Of a stretch of 64,000 bases of DNA, positions 45,463 through 53,880 are shown one piece after another. Under the pieces are notes generated by a model, which worked only from the letters and a program-made list of their open reading frames with translations, made no database searches and had not been told where the DNA came from. The number at the start of each line of letters is the position of its first letter. The first letter of the stretch is position 1. Source of the DNA: Rossellomorea aquimaris. Its GTDB lineage: Bacteria > Bacillota > Bacilli > Bacillales > Bacillaceae_B. Made by a program: the position numbers and the translations under genes. The stretch lies in assembly GCF_008180865.1 (NCBI RefSeq), contig NZ_VTEX01000002.1:186001-250000 (forward strand), in the 5' to 3' direction.

Positions 45463-46271
45463 TTACTTTCACCTATTGTCCTCTTATTGTATGCCCAATG
45501 ATTCGTCGGACCATGACCATTTCCAATACCGAGCGGGTTTTCAATGGCTGCCCGGATAAACGCTTTAGCCGTCTTGACCGCTTCCCGGATGTCCATTCCT
45601 TTAGCCAATTGAGCAGTGATCGCAGCGGAGAAGGTGCATCCTGTACCATGGGTATGAGATGTCTCGATTCTTGGTGAGACCATTTCCTCTAACGTAGTTC
45701 CATCATAAAAGAGGTCTATCACCTGCTCGCCATCGGCATGTCCACCTTTTATGACGACTGATTTGGCACCCATTTCAATCAGCATCTTTGAGGCATCTTT
45801 TCGATCGTCCAGTGTTTCAATCTTTATCCCTGTGATGACTTCTGCTTCAGGTAAATTAGGAGTAATGACAGCAGAAAGCGGTATTAATTGTTCCTTTAAT
45901 GCCCGAATGGCTTCATCTTGTAAAAGTTCAGCTCCACCTTTTGCAATCATGACAGGATCCACCACAACATTCTCCCAGCCATAATGAATGATTCGTTCAC
46001 TTACCGCCTCAATGACTTCTCCGGAATGCAGCATGCCCGTTTTTGACGCATGGGGTCCAAGGTCTTGACCAATCGCATCCAATTGCTGAACGATTCCTTC
46101 CATGGAAACTGGATACACGCCTTGCACGCCTAATGTGTTTTGGGCGGTTACGGCAGTGATGACCGACATCCCATACGAACCAAGCTCCTGGAATGTTTTT
46201 ATATCTGCCTGAATGCCGGCTCCTCCGCCGCTATCTGAACCCGCTATCGTCAATGCCTTATATACAGTCAT
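45459..46271 (-). CDS. thiD: Hydroxymethylpyrimidine (phosphate) kinase ThiD
   Basis: 270 residues of the ribokinase fold. N-terminal ALTIAGSDSGGGAGIQADIKTFQELGSYGMSVITAVTAQNT is diagnostic. VVDPVMIAKGGAELL and THGTGCTFSAAI (anion hole and catalytic Asp region; Cys replaces the usual Asp in the GTGD motif, as is common in ThiD) are present. It phosphorylates HMP and HMP-P to HMP-PP for ThiE. Middle gene of the operon, 19 bp after thiM. Confidence 0.95.
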   Translation of the reverse strand: MTVYKALTIAGSDSGGGAGIQADIKTFQELGSYGMSVITAVTAQNTLGVQGVYPVSMEGIVQQLDAIGQDLGPHASKTGMLHSGEVIEAVSERIIHYGWENVVVDPVMIAKGGAELLQDEAIRALKEQLIPLSAVITPNLPEAEVITGIKIETLDDRKDASKMLIEMGAKSVVIKGGHADGEQVIDLFYDGTTLEEMVSPRIETSHTHGTGCTFSAAITAQLAKGMDIREAVKTAKAFIRAAIENPLGIGNGHGPTNHWAYNKRTIGESK

Positions 46272-46290
46272 GATACAAACACCCTTCCCC

Positions 46291-47085
46291 TTAGATTCTC
46301 TCTACTTTTGCATGTGCAGCATCTTCTTCACGAATGGAGGAAAGTTGATCGATGAATTCAATTTGAAAACTTCCCGGACCTTTTTCAGAAGTAACACGTG
46401 CTGCTTTTTCTGCAGCTATTCCATAAATGGCGACTGCCGTTACAGCAGCTTTTAATGGATCTTTCTCAATGGCTGCAAACGCACCGATGACCGAAGATAA
46501 TAAACAGCCCGTCCCGGTGACCTTCGTTAAGATCGGATGACCATTCGCTACTGAATAGGTCCCTTGCAGGTTTGAGATGATATCTGTTTTCCCGGTTATG
46601 ACAACGGTACAATCCAATTGTGCCGCCACCTTCTGGGCTAATTCCACCGTGTCTCCCCCATCCGAACCGGCGTCTACACCTTTGATTGACCATTGTTCTC
46701 CTGCAACATGAGCCACTTCGGCTGCATTCCCTCTTAAGATGGAGACGTTTACTTCATGTAGGATTTTCCTTGCCATCTCGGTGCGGAATAAAGTTGCCCC
46801 TGCCCCAACCGGGTCCAAAATAACAGGTATCCCTTTTTGATTTGCCGCTTTTCCAGCGATGATCATGCTATCGATGATGTCTGTCGATAAGGTCCCAATG
46901 TTAAGGACAAGGGCCCCTGCCAACTTCGCCATATCCCCTACTTCTTCTTTCGCATAGGCCATCACCGGGGATGCCCCGATAGCCAGCAAACCATTGGCCG
47001 TAAAATTCGTGACCACTACGTTCGTTATATTATGTACTAATGGATTTTCTTCTCGTACTTTCTGAACTAAATCATACATTCTCAT
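46291..47085 (-). CDS. thiM: Hydroxyethylthiazole kinase ThiM
   Basis: 264 residues from ATG 47085 (AAAGGAGGAACA upstream); an open frame extends 144 bases further without a site. [68 protein letters not shown] and [18 protein letters not shown] are family motifs, again with Cys at the catalytic GTG[DC] position. It salvages the thiazole moiety of thiamine. First gene of thiM-thiD-thiE, so this operon serves precursor salvage rather than de novo synthesis. Confidence 0.95.
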   Translation of the reverse strand: MRMYDLVQKVREENPLVHNITNVVVTNFTANGLLAIGASPVMAYAKEEVGDMAKLAGALVLNIGTLSTDIIDSMIIAGKAANQKGIPVILDPVGAGATLFRTEMARKILHEVNVSILRGNAAEVAHVAGEQWSIKGVDAGSDGGDTVELAQKVAAQLDCTVVITGKTDIISNLQGTYSVANGHPILTKVTGTGCLLSSVIGAFAAIEKDPLKAAVTAVAIYGIAAEKAARVTSEKGPGSFQIEFIDQLSSIREEDAAHAKVERI

Positions 47086-47124
47086 TGTTCCTCCTTTGTC
47101 ATTATGAAAGAAAGACGGGACCTG

Positions 47125-47156
47125 CCCTGATATGCTACAACTATAGCATATCAGGG
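47125..47156 (-). promoter_or_regulatory. Perfect inverted repeat in the thiM leader
   Basis: CCCTGATATGCTA, 6-nt loop, TAGCATATCAGGG: 13 bp perfect stem starting 40 bp upstream of the thiM ATG. It is not a TPP riboswitch; the CTGAGA and ACCTGATCTGG core elements were searched for and not found. It may be an operator or an attenuator stem (a CTTTC-rich tract follows). Confidence 0.6.
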
Positions 47157-47192
47157 TTGAATCCAAATGAGAAAAACGCTTCAATTCGGGAA

Positions 47193-47240
47193 CAAAAAAA
47201 GCCCATTCCATCTGCTTTCTGCCAGACAAAATGGGCTTTT
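47193..47240 (-). terminator. Terminator of the isochorismatase-like gene
   Basis: AAAAGCCCAT/ATGGGCTTTT with an inner TCTG/CAGA pairing and a seven-T run on the minus strand. Confidence 0.85.
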
Positions 47241-47246
47241 CTTATT

Positions 47247-47819
47247 CTACATTCCGTATTTCTCCCGATAAAAATCATGCTTAGGCTGAAACACCTCTTC
47301 ATCAGATTGTCTGACGTCGGAGAAATGATCCACATTATAATGACCATTCAAAGCCTTGTTGTGATGCTTGATAATCTGTTCAGCCTTTAACACGGGTGAA
47401 TCCTTTGTCGAGTGACCATCTGCTACCAGGGTTACGTCAAATCCATTAACCGTTGCATACCGAACAGCGGTGTCGATACAATATTCCGTTTGACATCCCA
47501 TGATTACGACATGTTCGACCTTTTTGTCTTTTAAAAAGCTTAGTAATGGCGTACCATAAAACGAATTGGTTGCTAATTTATCATACACAGCGCTATTGTC
47601 CGGAACATGGATATCCCTGTGAACCTGAAATCCATCACCTTCCCCGCCACTGACATCCTTATCCCGTATAAAGACGAGATGAGCACCTGCTTCGGTTGCC
47701 TTTTGGATGACCCGATTAATGTTTTCAATAAGCCCCTCCTTTTGGAATACAGCTTGTTCACCTTCATTTCCTTCGATTAATTCCTGCTGGGCATCAATTA
47801 CGAGCAATGCTTGGTTCAA
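47247..47819 (-). CDS. Isochorismatase-family cysteine hydrolase
   Basis: 190 residues of the isochorismatase-like fold. The Asp of LLVIDAQQE, the Lys region VYDKLATNSFYGTPL and the nucleophile Cys in VIMGCQTEYCIDTAVRYATVNGFDVTLVADGHST make the usual D-K-C triad. Family members hydrolyse nicotinamide, N-carbamoyl compounds or similar amides; the exact substrate cannot be read. It lies upstream of thiM but is separated by a strong terminator, so it is not part of the thi operon. Confidence 0.85.
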   Translation of the reverse strand: MNQALLVIDAQQELIEGNEGEQAVFQKEGLIENINRVIQKATEAGAHLVFIRDKDVSGGEGDGFQVHRDIHVPDNSAVYDKLATNSFYGTPLLSFLKDKKVEHVVIMGCQTEYCIDTAVRYATVNGFDVTLVADGHSTKDSPVLKAEQIIKHHNKALNGHYNVDHFSDVRQSDEEVFQPKHDFYREKYGM

Positions 47820-47902
47820 TAGAAAAACCCCTTTATCCCCATTTTCTCCTCATCTATCTTTAAATAGGTTCGACTTATCAGTGAGAAACTCCTCTTATAC
47901 TC

Positions 47903-47934
47903 AAAAAAAACAGGAAACCGTTTGGCTTCCTGTT
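47903..47934 (-). terminator. Terminator of selO
   Basis: AACAGGAAACC/GGCTTCCTGTT, 11 bp with one wobble, followed by eight Ts on the minus strand. Confidence 0.88.
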
Positions 47935-47947
47935 ACAGGTTCATACT

Positions 47948-49390
47948 TCATGTACCGCAATACGTTCGGTAAGGACGAGCAGATGGTTCCGGGAGTTTCG
48001 TGTACTCGCACTGTTCTGTCGATAATTGGTAAGGTTTTTCCAGAACCTCAAGTAAACGCTCCATAACCTTGTAATCATTGCTTTCCACTGCAGCTTCCAA
48101 CGCTTCCTCCACACGGTGATTCCGGGGAATCACCGCTGGATTGTGCTTTCGCATTAACTGATGAGTTGCTTCTTTCGATTCTTCTTGCCTGTTAAGTCTT
48201 TCTTCCCAGCGTTCTTTCCATTGAACAAATTCCGGATTTTTAAACAGATCGATCTCTTCTTCATTTGTTAATGAACGGAATGTATTTGTATAGTCCGTAC
48301 GATTCTTTTTCATTAAACTTAAGAGATCTTGTGCAAGGGATTCGTCACCATCTTCTTCATTGAAAATACCGAGCTTCCCTCTCATTCCGTCGAGCCAGTG
48401 AGCTTCATACAGCTTTGGAAATTCCATTACAGCATCCTGGGCAAGCTTCAGCGACTCTTCTTGTTCATTGTGAAGAATAGGCAAAAGGCTTTCAGCAAAT
48501 CGGGCAAGGTTCCAACCGGCAATTTGAGGCTGATTTCCGTAGGCGTAACGCCCCCCGGTATCAATGGAGCTGAATACCGTTGCCGGGTCATACGTATCCA
48601 TAAAAGCACATGGTCCATAATCAATGGTTTCTCCGCTGATCGTCATGTTATCTGTGTTCATCACGCCATGAATGAACCCAACCATTTGCCACTTGGCAAT
48701 GAGTGCAGCCTGACGCTTGATGACTTCTTCTAACAGGTAAAGATAACGGTTCGGTGCTTTCATACCTTCGGAGTAGTGACGCTCCACTGCATAATCAGCC
48801 AGTGAGCGGAGATCTTCAACCGTTCCAAATTTGGAAGCGAACTGAAAAGTACCGACGCGAAGATGACTAGCCGCTACGCGGGTCAGGATCGCACCCTGCT
48901 GTTCCGTTTCCCGGTAAATCGGCTCTCCCGTTGTCACCACTGCCAAGCTTCGGGTAGTCGGTATCCTAAGTCCGTGCATAGCTTCACTGATGATATGCTC
49001 CCTGAGCATCGGTCCAAGTCCTGCGCGACCGTCCCCACCTCGGGAATAAGGGGTTCTCCCTCCCCCTTTGAGCTGGATATCAAAACGCTCACCTGATGGG
49101 GTGATCTGTTCACCGATCAGGACTGCACGACCGTCTCCCAGCATATTAAAATAGCCAAACTGATGCCCGGCATAGCTTTGAGCAAGGGGTTCGGCACCTT
49201 CCGGGATTTCGTTGCCCGCTAAGACCTCTTCCCCAAGTTTCTCCGCGTCCAGCCCCAGCGACTCAGCCACTCGTTCATTCATTACGATCAACTTTGGTGC
49301 TTGAACAGGAGTCGGATCCTGTCTAGTAAAAAAAGAACTTGGAAGTGTTGTATAGCTGTTCTCGAGATTCCAACCTGCTTGATTTCCCAT
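47948..49390 (-). CDS. selO: Protein adenylyltransferase SelO (YdiU)
   Basis: 480 residues from ATG 49390 (GGAGGAG with nine-base spacing). The pseudokinase-fold SelO/UPF0061 motifs are present: [121 protein letters not shown] Cys sits third from the C-terminus (CGT), where the eukaryotic enzyme has selenocysteine. The enzyme attaches AMP to protein Ser, Thr or Tyr and is linked to oxidative stress in E. coli. A promoter and a hairpin lie in its short leader. Confidence 0.93.
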   Translation of the reverse strand: MGNQAGWNLENSYTTLPSSFFTRQDPTPVQAPKLIVMNERVAESLGLDAEKLGEEVLAGNEIPEGAEPLAQSYAGHQFGYFNMLGDGRAVLIGEQITPSGERFDIQLKGGGRTPYSRGGDGRAGLGPMLREHIISEAMHGLRIPTTRSLAVVTTGEPIYRETEQQGAILTRVAASHLRVGTFQFASKFGTVEDLRSLADYAVERHYSEGMKAPNRYLYLLEEVIKRQAALIAKWQMVGFIHGVMNTDNMTISGETIDYGPCAFMDTYDPATVFSSIDTGGRYAYGNQPQIAGWNLARFAESLLPILHNEQEESLKLAQDAVMEFPKLYEAHWLDGMRGKLGIFNEEDGDESLAQDLLSLMKKNRTDYTNTFRSLTNEEEIDLFKNPEFVQWKERWEERLNRQEESKEATHQLMRKHNPAVIPRNHRVEEALEAAVESNDYKVMERLLEVLEKPYQLSTEQCEYTKLPEPSARPYRTYCGT

Positions 49391-49420
49391 TTTCGTCATC
49401 TCCTCCTTTTCATAAATAAA

Positions 49421-49453
49421 ACAAAAAACCATAGACCGTCTATGATTTTTGTG
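49421..49453 (-). promoter_or_regulatory. Terminator-like hairpin in the selO leader
   Basis: On the minus strand ACAAAAATCATAGAC is followed by GGTCTATGGTTTTTTGT. It has a 7-bp core CATAGAC/GTCTATG, extended by A-T pairs, and a run of six Ts. It lies between the candidate selO promoter and the selO ribosome binding site. Confidence 0.65.
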
Positions 49454-49476
49454 TAGTTCCCTTTTATGTCACCATC

Positions 49477-49505
49477 ATTATAACGTTCTTCTCGGCTAAT
49501 GTCCT
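49477..49505 (-). promoter_or_regulatory. Candidate selO promoter
   Basis: On the minus strand AGGACA, 17 bp, TATAAT. The perfect -10 and correct spacing compensate for a 4/6 match at -35. Predicted transcripts would enter the hairpin at 49421-49453 almost at once. Confidence 0.5.
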
Positions 49506-49614
49506 TTATGGCACCTGCGTATGTATCACTACTGATAGGATTTTCATCGGCATGAATTCCTATACTAAGAATAATATCCAGCAAATTAACATTATTGTAA
49601 AAATTAAAATTATT

Positions 49615-49643
49615 TTGAAATTTTTGTAATCTAAAGATATAAT
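49615..49643 (+). promoter_or_regulatory. Strong SigA promoter of the Opp-like permease operon
   Basis: TTGAAA, 17 bp, TATAAT, in an AT-rich stretch 20 bp before the ribosome binding site AGGGGG. Confidence 0.75.
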
Positions 49644-49663
49644 GTTTCTAAAAGACTTAGGGG

Positions 49664-50569
49664 GTGTTTTTACTGAGAAAGTTCAATATCATCGGTCTTC
49701 CCATTCAATTCTTGCTCACATGTATCGGATTATTCCTTTTCAGCGGTGCCGGTTCTCTGCTTGCGTATGATACGGAATTGGTCATCATGCTGGGGAAATA
49801 TCTTCAAACATTGCAGGAGATGGGACGTGAAATGCTTCAACCAGGCTCCATCATCATCAAAATCGGGGATCCAATGGACTACAAAAGCTACCCGATTTAT
49901 CCGTTGTTTTTTCAGCTGTTCGGCTATTCGTTCTCGCTCTTGCTCCTGGCCTTTTTTCTCGCTGCCGCCACGTCTTCCCTTGTTAGCTACTTATTTATGT
50001 TTCTGCCTAAGAAAATATATCAGATCTGCTTCCGCTTGCTGGATTCACTGGATTCCCTTCCGGATGTTCTGATTATCGTATTTATCCAACTTTTCATTGT
50101 CTGGTTTTTCAAAAAAACGGATATTTTGCTGTTTGACATCTACACCCTTGGGGATGAAAAAATCTATCTGCTCCCGATCATTTGTCTTGCAATCATGCCG
50201 ATTGCTTTTTTAACGAAGCATTTCTTGTTCCAGCTTCGGGAAGAAGAGGAAAAACCATATGTCGAATATTCCTATTCGAAGGGTTTCTCAAAAGCCTATA
50301 CAGTATGGGTTCACCTATTCCGAAATGTGTGGATTCACTTTTACTACCATATCAAACCGATTTTTCTGCTTATGCTTTCAAACCTGTTGATCATTGAGAT
50401 TCTTTTTAATATCAACGGATTTATGAATGTGCTCCTCGATGTGTCCAGCAATACGCCAAGTGCCTTTTTCATCGGGATGCTGATGATTTACATACCATTC
50501 TTCATCGTGTTTACATTAGGTGCTATTTCACTTAAAAAATGGCTGTCCGGAGAGGAGGTCAGTTCATGA
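49664..50569 (+). CDS. Opp/Dpp-like ABC permease, B-type subunit, in an operon without ATPase
   Basis: About 300 residues with six hydrophobic segments. The cytoplasmic loop EYSYSKGFSKAYTVWVHLFRN matches the EAA-loop pattern of OppB/DppB permeases (AKGLS...H..RN), so it should contact an ATPase. The extracytoplasmic part after helix 1 (LLAYDTELVIMLGKYLQTLQEMGREMLQPGSIIIKIGDP) is longer and unlike usual OppB proteins. The frame opens with GTG at 49664, which overlaps the AGGGGG box. A CTG at 49673 has ideal 8-base spacing and could be the true, rare start. It is followed by an OppC-like gene (overlapping) and a lipoprotein gene. No ATPase or solute-binding protein gene is adjacent. Confidence 0.75.
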   Translation: MFLLRKFNIIGLPIQFLLTCIGLFLFSGAGSLLAYDTELVIMLGKYLQTLQEMGREMLQPGSIIIKIGDPMDYKSYPIYPLFFQLFGYSFSLLLLAFFLAAATSSLVSYLFMFLPKKIYQICFRLLDSLDSLPDVLIIVFIQLFIVWFFKKTDILLFDIYTLGDEKIYLLPIICLAIMPIAFLTKHFLFQLREEEEKPYVEYSYSKGFSKAYTVWVHLFRNVWIHFYYHIKPIFLLMLSNLLIIEILFNINGFMNVLLDVSSNTPSAFFIGMLMIYIPFFIVFTLGAISLKKWLSGEEVSS

Positions 50570-51591
50570 GGATTCTGAAATCATTCCGGTTCTGGCTGCC
50601 CGTTGGTTTTCTCTTTGTCATGCTTTCAGCGAGCTTCATCATACCGGCCATATATCCAGAGCTGCTTGAACCTGGGCCGCCGTATTTAAAGGATGATTCT
50701 GGAAGAGTAATCGCGGATCCTCCATATACAATGGAGGAAATGCCCCCTTTGGGCAGTGATAAACTTGGACGGAATTTATTCTATTTGCTCCTTTCCGGTG
50801 CGAAATATACGCTGTTATCGGCTATCGTCATTGCGCTGCTCCGCATGGTCGGCGGGTTCGCGTTCGGTATTGTGTATGCTTTTCTTCCTGATTGGGCGAG
50901 ACAGATGATCAAGGGGGTCGGGGATACGTTCAACTTCATCCCACTTGCAATCATTGCCTTTGTTCTTCTCACCCCACTCCAGCTTGCCTTCGAGGCAGGG
51001 GCGATGTATTCATTTCGATTTCTGATGATCGAAATAGTGGTGATCGCCATCATTGTGATTCCCTCACTTGGGATGTATATCGGGGAAGAGATGAAGGAGT
51101 ATCTAAAAAATGATTTCGTTACCGTATCCAAACAAATCGGGGCAACCAGATTTTATATCATCAAACGCCATTTACGCCCCCAGTTCAGCCGCCATGCCCT
51201 TGTCATGTTTTCTGAGCAAATCTCCCAGACCCTGTACCTTCTCATTCAACTTGGGGTTCTCCATATCTGTTTGGGGGGTCTGAAAACAGAGGAGTTCGGG
51301 ATCATGGAGCACATACCTGAATATTTTTCCTATACCAATGAATGGGCGGCCACGATGAGCATCAATATTCAAATGGTCTTTCTGCATACGTGGCTGGTAC
51401 TGACACCACTTGCTTTTTTTGCGATTTCGATCTTTTGCATCAATGAGATAAGCAGGTTTTTAAAAGAGGTTCTTCTTGAGGATACGCTTCCTGTCGGGAA
51501 AGACGAGACCCCTTCCAACAAGCCGGTACCCTCGTCACGACTGGAAGATCCCTTTACGTTCAAAAACCGCTCAAAGGAGGAATTCCATTGA
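50566..51591 (+). CDS. Opp/Dpp-like ABC permease, C-type subunit
   Basis: 341 residues from ATG 50566 (GAGGAGG upstream), overlapping the previous gene by 4 bp. An N-terminal helix is followed by an extracytoplasmic segment ending PPLGSDKLGRNLFYLLLSGAKYTLLSAI, the OppC signature (PPxGTDxLGRD..). The EAA-type loop is DFVTVSKQIGATRFYIIKRHLRPQF. A hydrophilic tail of about 50 residues follows the last helix. It pairs with the B-type subunit. The same protein family recurs at 62954-63973 on the other strand. Substrate and ATPase partner are unknown. Confidence 0.8.
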   Translation: MRILKSFRFWLPVGFLFVMLSASFIIPAIYPELLEPGPPYLKDDSGRVIADPPYTMEEMPPLGSDKLGRNLFYLLLSGAKYTLLSAIVIALLRMVGGFAFGIVYAFLPDWARQMIKGVGDTFNFIPLAIIAFVLLTPLQLAFEAGAMYSFRFLMIEIVVIAIIVIPSLGMYIGEEMKEYLKNDFVTVSKQIGATRFYIIKRHLRPQFSRHALVMFSEQISQTLYLLIQLGVLHICLGGLKTEEFGIMEHIPEYFSYTNEWAATMSINIQMVFLHTWLVLTPLAFFAISIFCINEISRFLKEVLLEDTLPVGKDETPSNKPVPSSRLEDPFTFKNRSKEEFH

Positions 51592-52181
51592 GGAATTGGC
51601 TGAAGTATATTCTGGCTGTCAGTCTGTTTTTACTGACAGGATGCAGGGTTGAAATGGCAACCGAACTTCCTCAAAAGCAGGCGGCACCGTCCGGAGTCAG
51701 AATCGATATAACCGGAACGGTCCTGCTTCAAGGAAAAGAACTCATTGTAGAAGGCCAATCCAACCTTCCTGAGGATAGCATCATGTTTGCCGGGCTCAAG
51801 GATTACGGTGAGTTCGAATCCTACGCAAGGGTCATAAACTGGCAGGGAGAAGAAAGTGAGGAATACGTCACGGAAAGTACCGGGGTGGTGGACGAAGACG
51901 GGAATTTCCAGATCAAGGTGGAACGGGTCAATCCGGAATCGCGCTACAAGCTGGAGGTCATCTTTAACCCTGCCATCCAAAAACCCAAGGTTCAGGAAAT
52001 CTATGGGCTCCAGGGGGAGGACATAGCCCCGAACATCGGCTACTTCGATTTCGAGTACAACGAAAACACCATCTCCGGGATGATCAAAGTCGCCCCGATC
52101 GTGAGCATCTCTGACCCAAACGGAGATGCCGCTAAATGGAACCTGACGAACATTCCAAAAAAATCCAGGGTAGTGAAATGA
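51588..52181 (+). CDS. Hypothetical lipoprotein of the Opp-like permease operon
   Basis: 197 residues with a short signal peptide and lipobox (LAVSLFLLTGC), so it is surface-anchored. The rest is beta-rich: DITGTVLLQGKELIVEGQSNLPEDSIMFAGLKDYGE..., STGVVDEDGNFQIKVERVNPESRYKLEVIFNPAIQKPKVQEIYG. The pattern V.G.SNLP..S......V...G.F.......P.Y.L.V.F.P..Q suggests an immunoglobulin-like or carboxypeptidase-regulatory-like sandwich. It is far too small for an Opp-type solute-binding protein. Its start overlaps the permease stop by 4 bp, so it belongs to the same complex or process. The family is not recognised. Confidence 0.75.
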   Translation: MRNWLKYILAVSLFLLTGCRVEMATELPQKQAAPSGVRIDITGTVLLQGKELIVEGQSNLPEDSIMFAGLKDYGEFESYARVINWQGEESEEYVTESTGVVDEDGNFQIKVERVNPESRYKLEVIFNPAIQKPKVQEIYGLQGEDIAPNIGYFDFEYNENTISGMIKVAPIVSISDPNGDAAKWNLTNIPKKSRVVK

Positions 52182-52244
52182 GGGACGGACCTCTATTCCT
52201 CAATTGAATTTTGCGTAGTGAGGCTGAGGAGAGGTCCGTCCCTC
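52180..52244 (+). terminator. Terminator of the Opp-like operon
   Basis: Perfect 15-bp stem GAGGGACGGACCTCT/AGAGGTCCGTCCCTC, overlapping the stop codon, with a further CCTCA/TGAGG pairing inside. A member of the recurrent hairpin family (AGGTCCGTCCCT type). Confidence 0.8.
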
Positions 52245-52257
52245 TTAATCATAAACG

Positions 52258-52292
52258 AAAAAATACCTGACCCTCATCAAGGTCAGGTATTT
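52258..52292 (-). terminator. Terminator of rlmCD
   Basis: Perfect 12-bp stem AAATACCTGACC/GGTCAGGTATTT and a T-run on the minus strand. Confidence 0.88.
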
Positions 52293-52325
52293 CCTTTCTT
52301 ACGGACAAGAATTTCTCCGTCACGA

Positions 52326-53714
52326 TTATGAATTCAATGTCAGTGTCGCGACACATTCCACATGCACCGTTTGAGGGAATAAGTCAACAGGTTGAACACC
52401 ATCCAGAGTGTATCCGAATGGTTCAAGCTCCTTGATATCCGTAGCGAATGTATCCGGATTGCATGATACGTACACAATACGTTCCGGTTTGGCGCGTCCG
52501 ATTCGTCTCATGACTTTCCCGCCTGCACCAGAGCGTGGAGGGTCTAACATCAATAGCTGTGGATGACCGAAGCTCTCCAGCATTTGGTCAATTCCTTTTC
52601 GAGCATCCTTGGCAAGGAATGTCGTGTTCGAGATGCCATTATCTGCAGCATTACGTTTCGCCGACTCAATCGAACTTTCTACGATTTCAATGCCGGCAAG
52701 TTCTCCGACTCTGCTTGCAAATGGAAGAGAAAATGTCCCTACTCCACAGAAAAGGTCTATCATCTTCTCTGTTTTCTTCGGTTGTCCCATTTCAATTGCC
52801 AGATCTACTAGCTTTTGAGCTTGTGTCGGATTTGTCTGGAAAAACGTATCGAACCAAAGACGGAAACGGTATCCATCCATTTCATCATAAATAAAGTCAC
52901 GACCAGCTAATAGATGAATTTCTTCTGCTTGCGTCCGATCCGCCCATGCTGTATTTTCAAGCCATAATAGGCTTTTGACTTTAGGGAATTTTTCACCTAC
53001 ACGGGCAACTAAGTCGTCCACTGCCTCCTGATGATTTTCAGGCGCCTCCGTTGCAAACAGACCAAGCATCAGTTCACCCGTTACAAACGATTGACGGACC
53101 ATTAAGTGACGAAGTAACCCTTCGTGCTCGTCCTTGTTATATCCTTTTAATCCATGGTCCTTCACCCAATCGGCGACTTCCATCGTCGCTTCCACCATTT
53201 CTTCACTTGCGATCAAACAGGTTTCAAGGGAAATGACCTTACGGAAATTCCCTTGCTCATGCAGTCCAAGGGCACCTTCAGGAGAAAACGTAAATTCCAT
53301 TTTATTGCGGTAACGCCACGGATTATTCATCCCCATCGTATCCCGTACCAGGTCAGGATTAAAGCCTTGCTCTTCCAAAGCATGCTTCACATGATCCGTC
53401 TTCTGCTTTAACTGACCGTCATAATCCCAATGCTGCCACACACATCCGCCGCAGCGTTCAAAGTGCGGACAAGGTGCAGGGATTCTCTCAGAGTGGGCTT
53501 CGAGGATTTCATCCGGCATTGCTTTTCGTCTACGGCGATCGGGCTGATCCACCGTCACCTCCACCTTTTCCCCAGGCAGGGTCTGAGGAATCGTCAGCCT
53601 TAACTTCTTCGGATTGCCGAGCTCATTCTCCCGCCAGACCACAGCCTGCCCTGAACCCTTTTGATCCAAATCTTCTATTGTAACAACCATGGTTTCTGGT
53701 TTAATATTCGTCAA
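52326..53714 (-). CDS. rlmCD: 23S rRNA (uracil-5-)-methyltransferase, RlmCD type
   Basis: 462 residues. N-terminal TRAM domain (VVTIEDLDQKGSGQAVVW...TIPQTLPGEKVEVTV). Iron-sulfur Cys set CPHFERCGGCVWQHW. Methyltransferase core with DTFFQTNPTQAQKLVDLAIEM, DLFCGVGTFSLPFASRVGELAGIEI, LMLDPPRSGAGGKVMRRI and the catalytic Cys in VYVSCNPDTFATDIKEL. It makes m5U in 23S rRNA; the Bacillus enzyme modifies both U747 and U1939 (E. coli numbering). Single gene, with terminators on both sides. Confidence 0.93.
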   Translation of the reverse strand: MTNIKPETMVVTIEDLDQKGSGQAVVWRENELGNPKKLRLTIPQTLPGEKVEVTVDQPDRRRRKAMPDEILEAHSERIPAPCPHFERCGGCVWQHWDYDGQLKQKTDHVKHALEEQGFNPDLVRDTMGMNNPWRYRNKMEFTFSPEGALGLHEQGNFRKVISLETCLIASEEMVEATMEVADWVKDHGLKGYNKDEHEGLLRHLMVRQSFVTGELMLGLFATEAPENHQEAVDDLVARVGEKFPKVKSLLWLENTAWADRTQAEEIHLLAGRDFIYDEMDGYRFRLWFDTFFQTNPTQAQKLVDLAIEMGQPKKTEKMIDLFCGVGTFSLPFASRVGELAGIEIVESSIESAKRNAADNGISNTTFLAKDARKGIDQMLESFGHPQLLMLDPPRSGAGGKVMRRIGRAKPERIVYVSCNPDTFATDIKELEPFGYTLDGVQPVDLFPQTVHVECVATLTLNS

Positions 53715-53822
53715 TTTCTGGTCCTCCTTGAAAACTTGTGTCTAACTTTATACTTTATTAAAAAAAGTGTAGGAATGCAACAGGGATATGGGCTCCTCAC
53801 CTGACTTCCCATCGTCAAATAA

Positions 53823-53864
53823 AGGTCCGTCCCCGAACGCGTTAACGCTCTAAAGGACGGACCT
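53823..53864 (-). terminator. Terminator-like hairpin after the cell-wall amidase gene
   Basis: Perfect 10-bp stem AGGTCCGTCC/GGACGGACCT followed by TTTATTTG on the minus strand. The stem is the same sequence as in the hairpins at 52180 and 57061. Confidence 0.75.
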
Positions 53865-53880
53865 CATTATCGCAGACATA

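Noticed and set aside
47086-47192. TPP riboswitch upstream of thiM
   Set aside because: The conserved CTGAGA and ACCTGATCTGG-type elements are absent; only an unrelated inverted repeat is present.
49396-49584. Minus-strand ORF of 62 codons upstream of selO
   Set aside because: It contains the candidate selO promoter and the leader hairpin, has no ribosome binding site, and resembles no known small protein.
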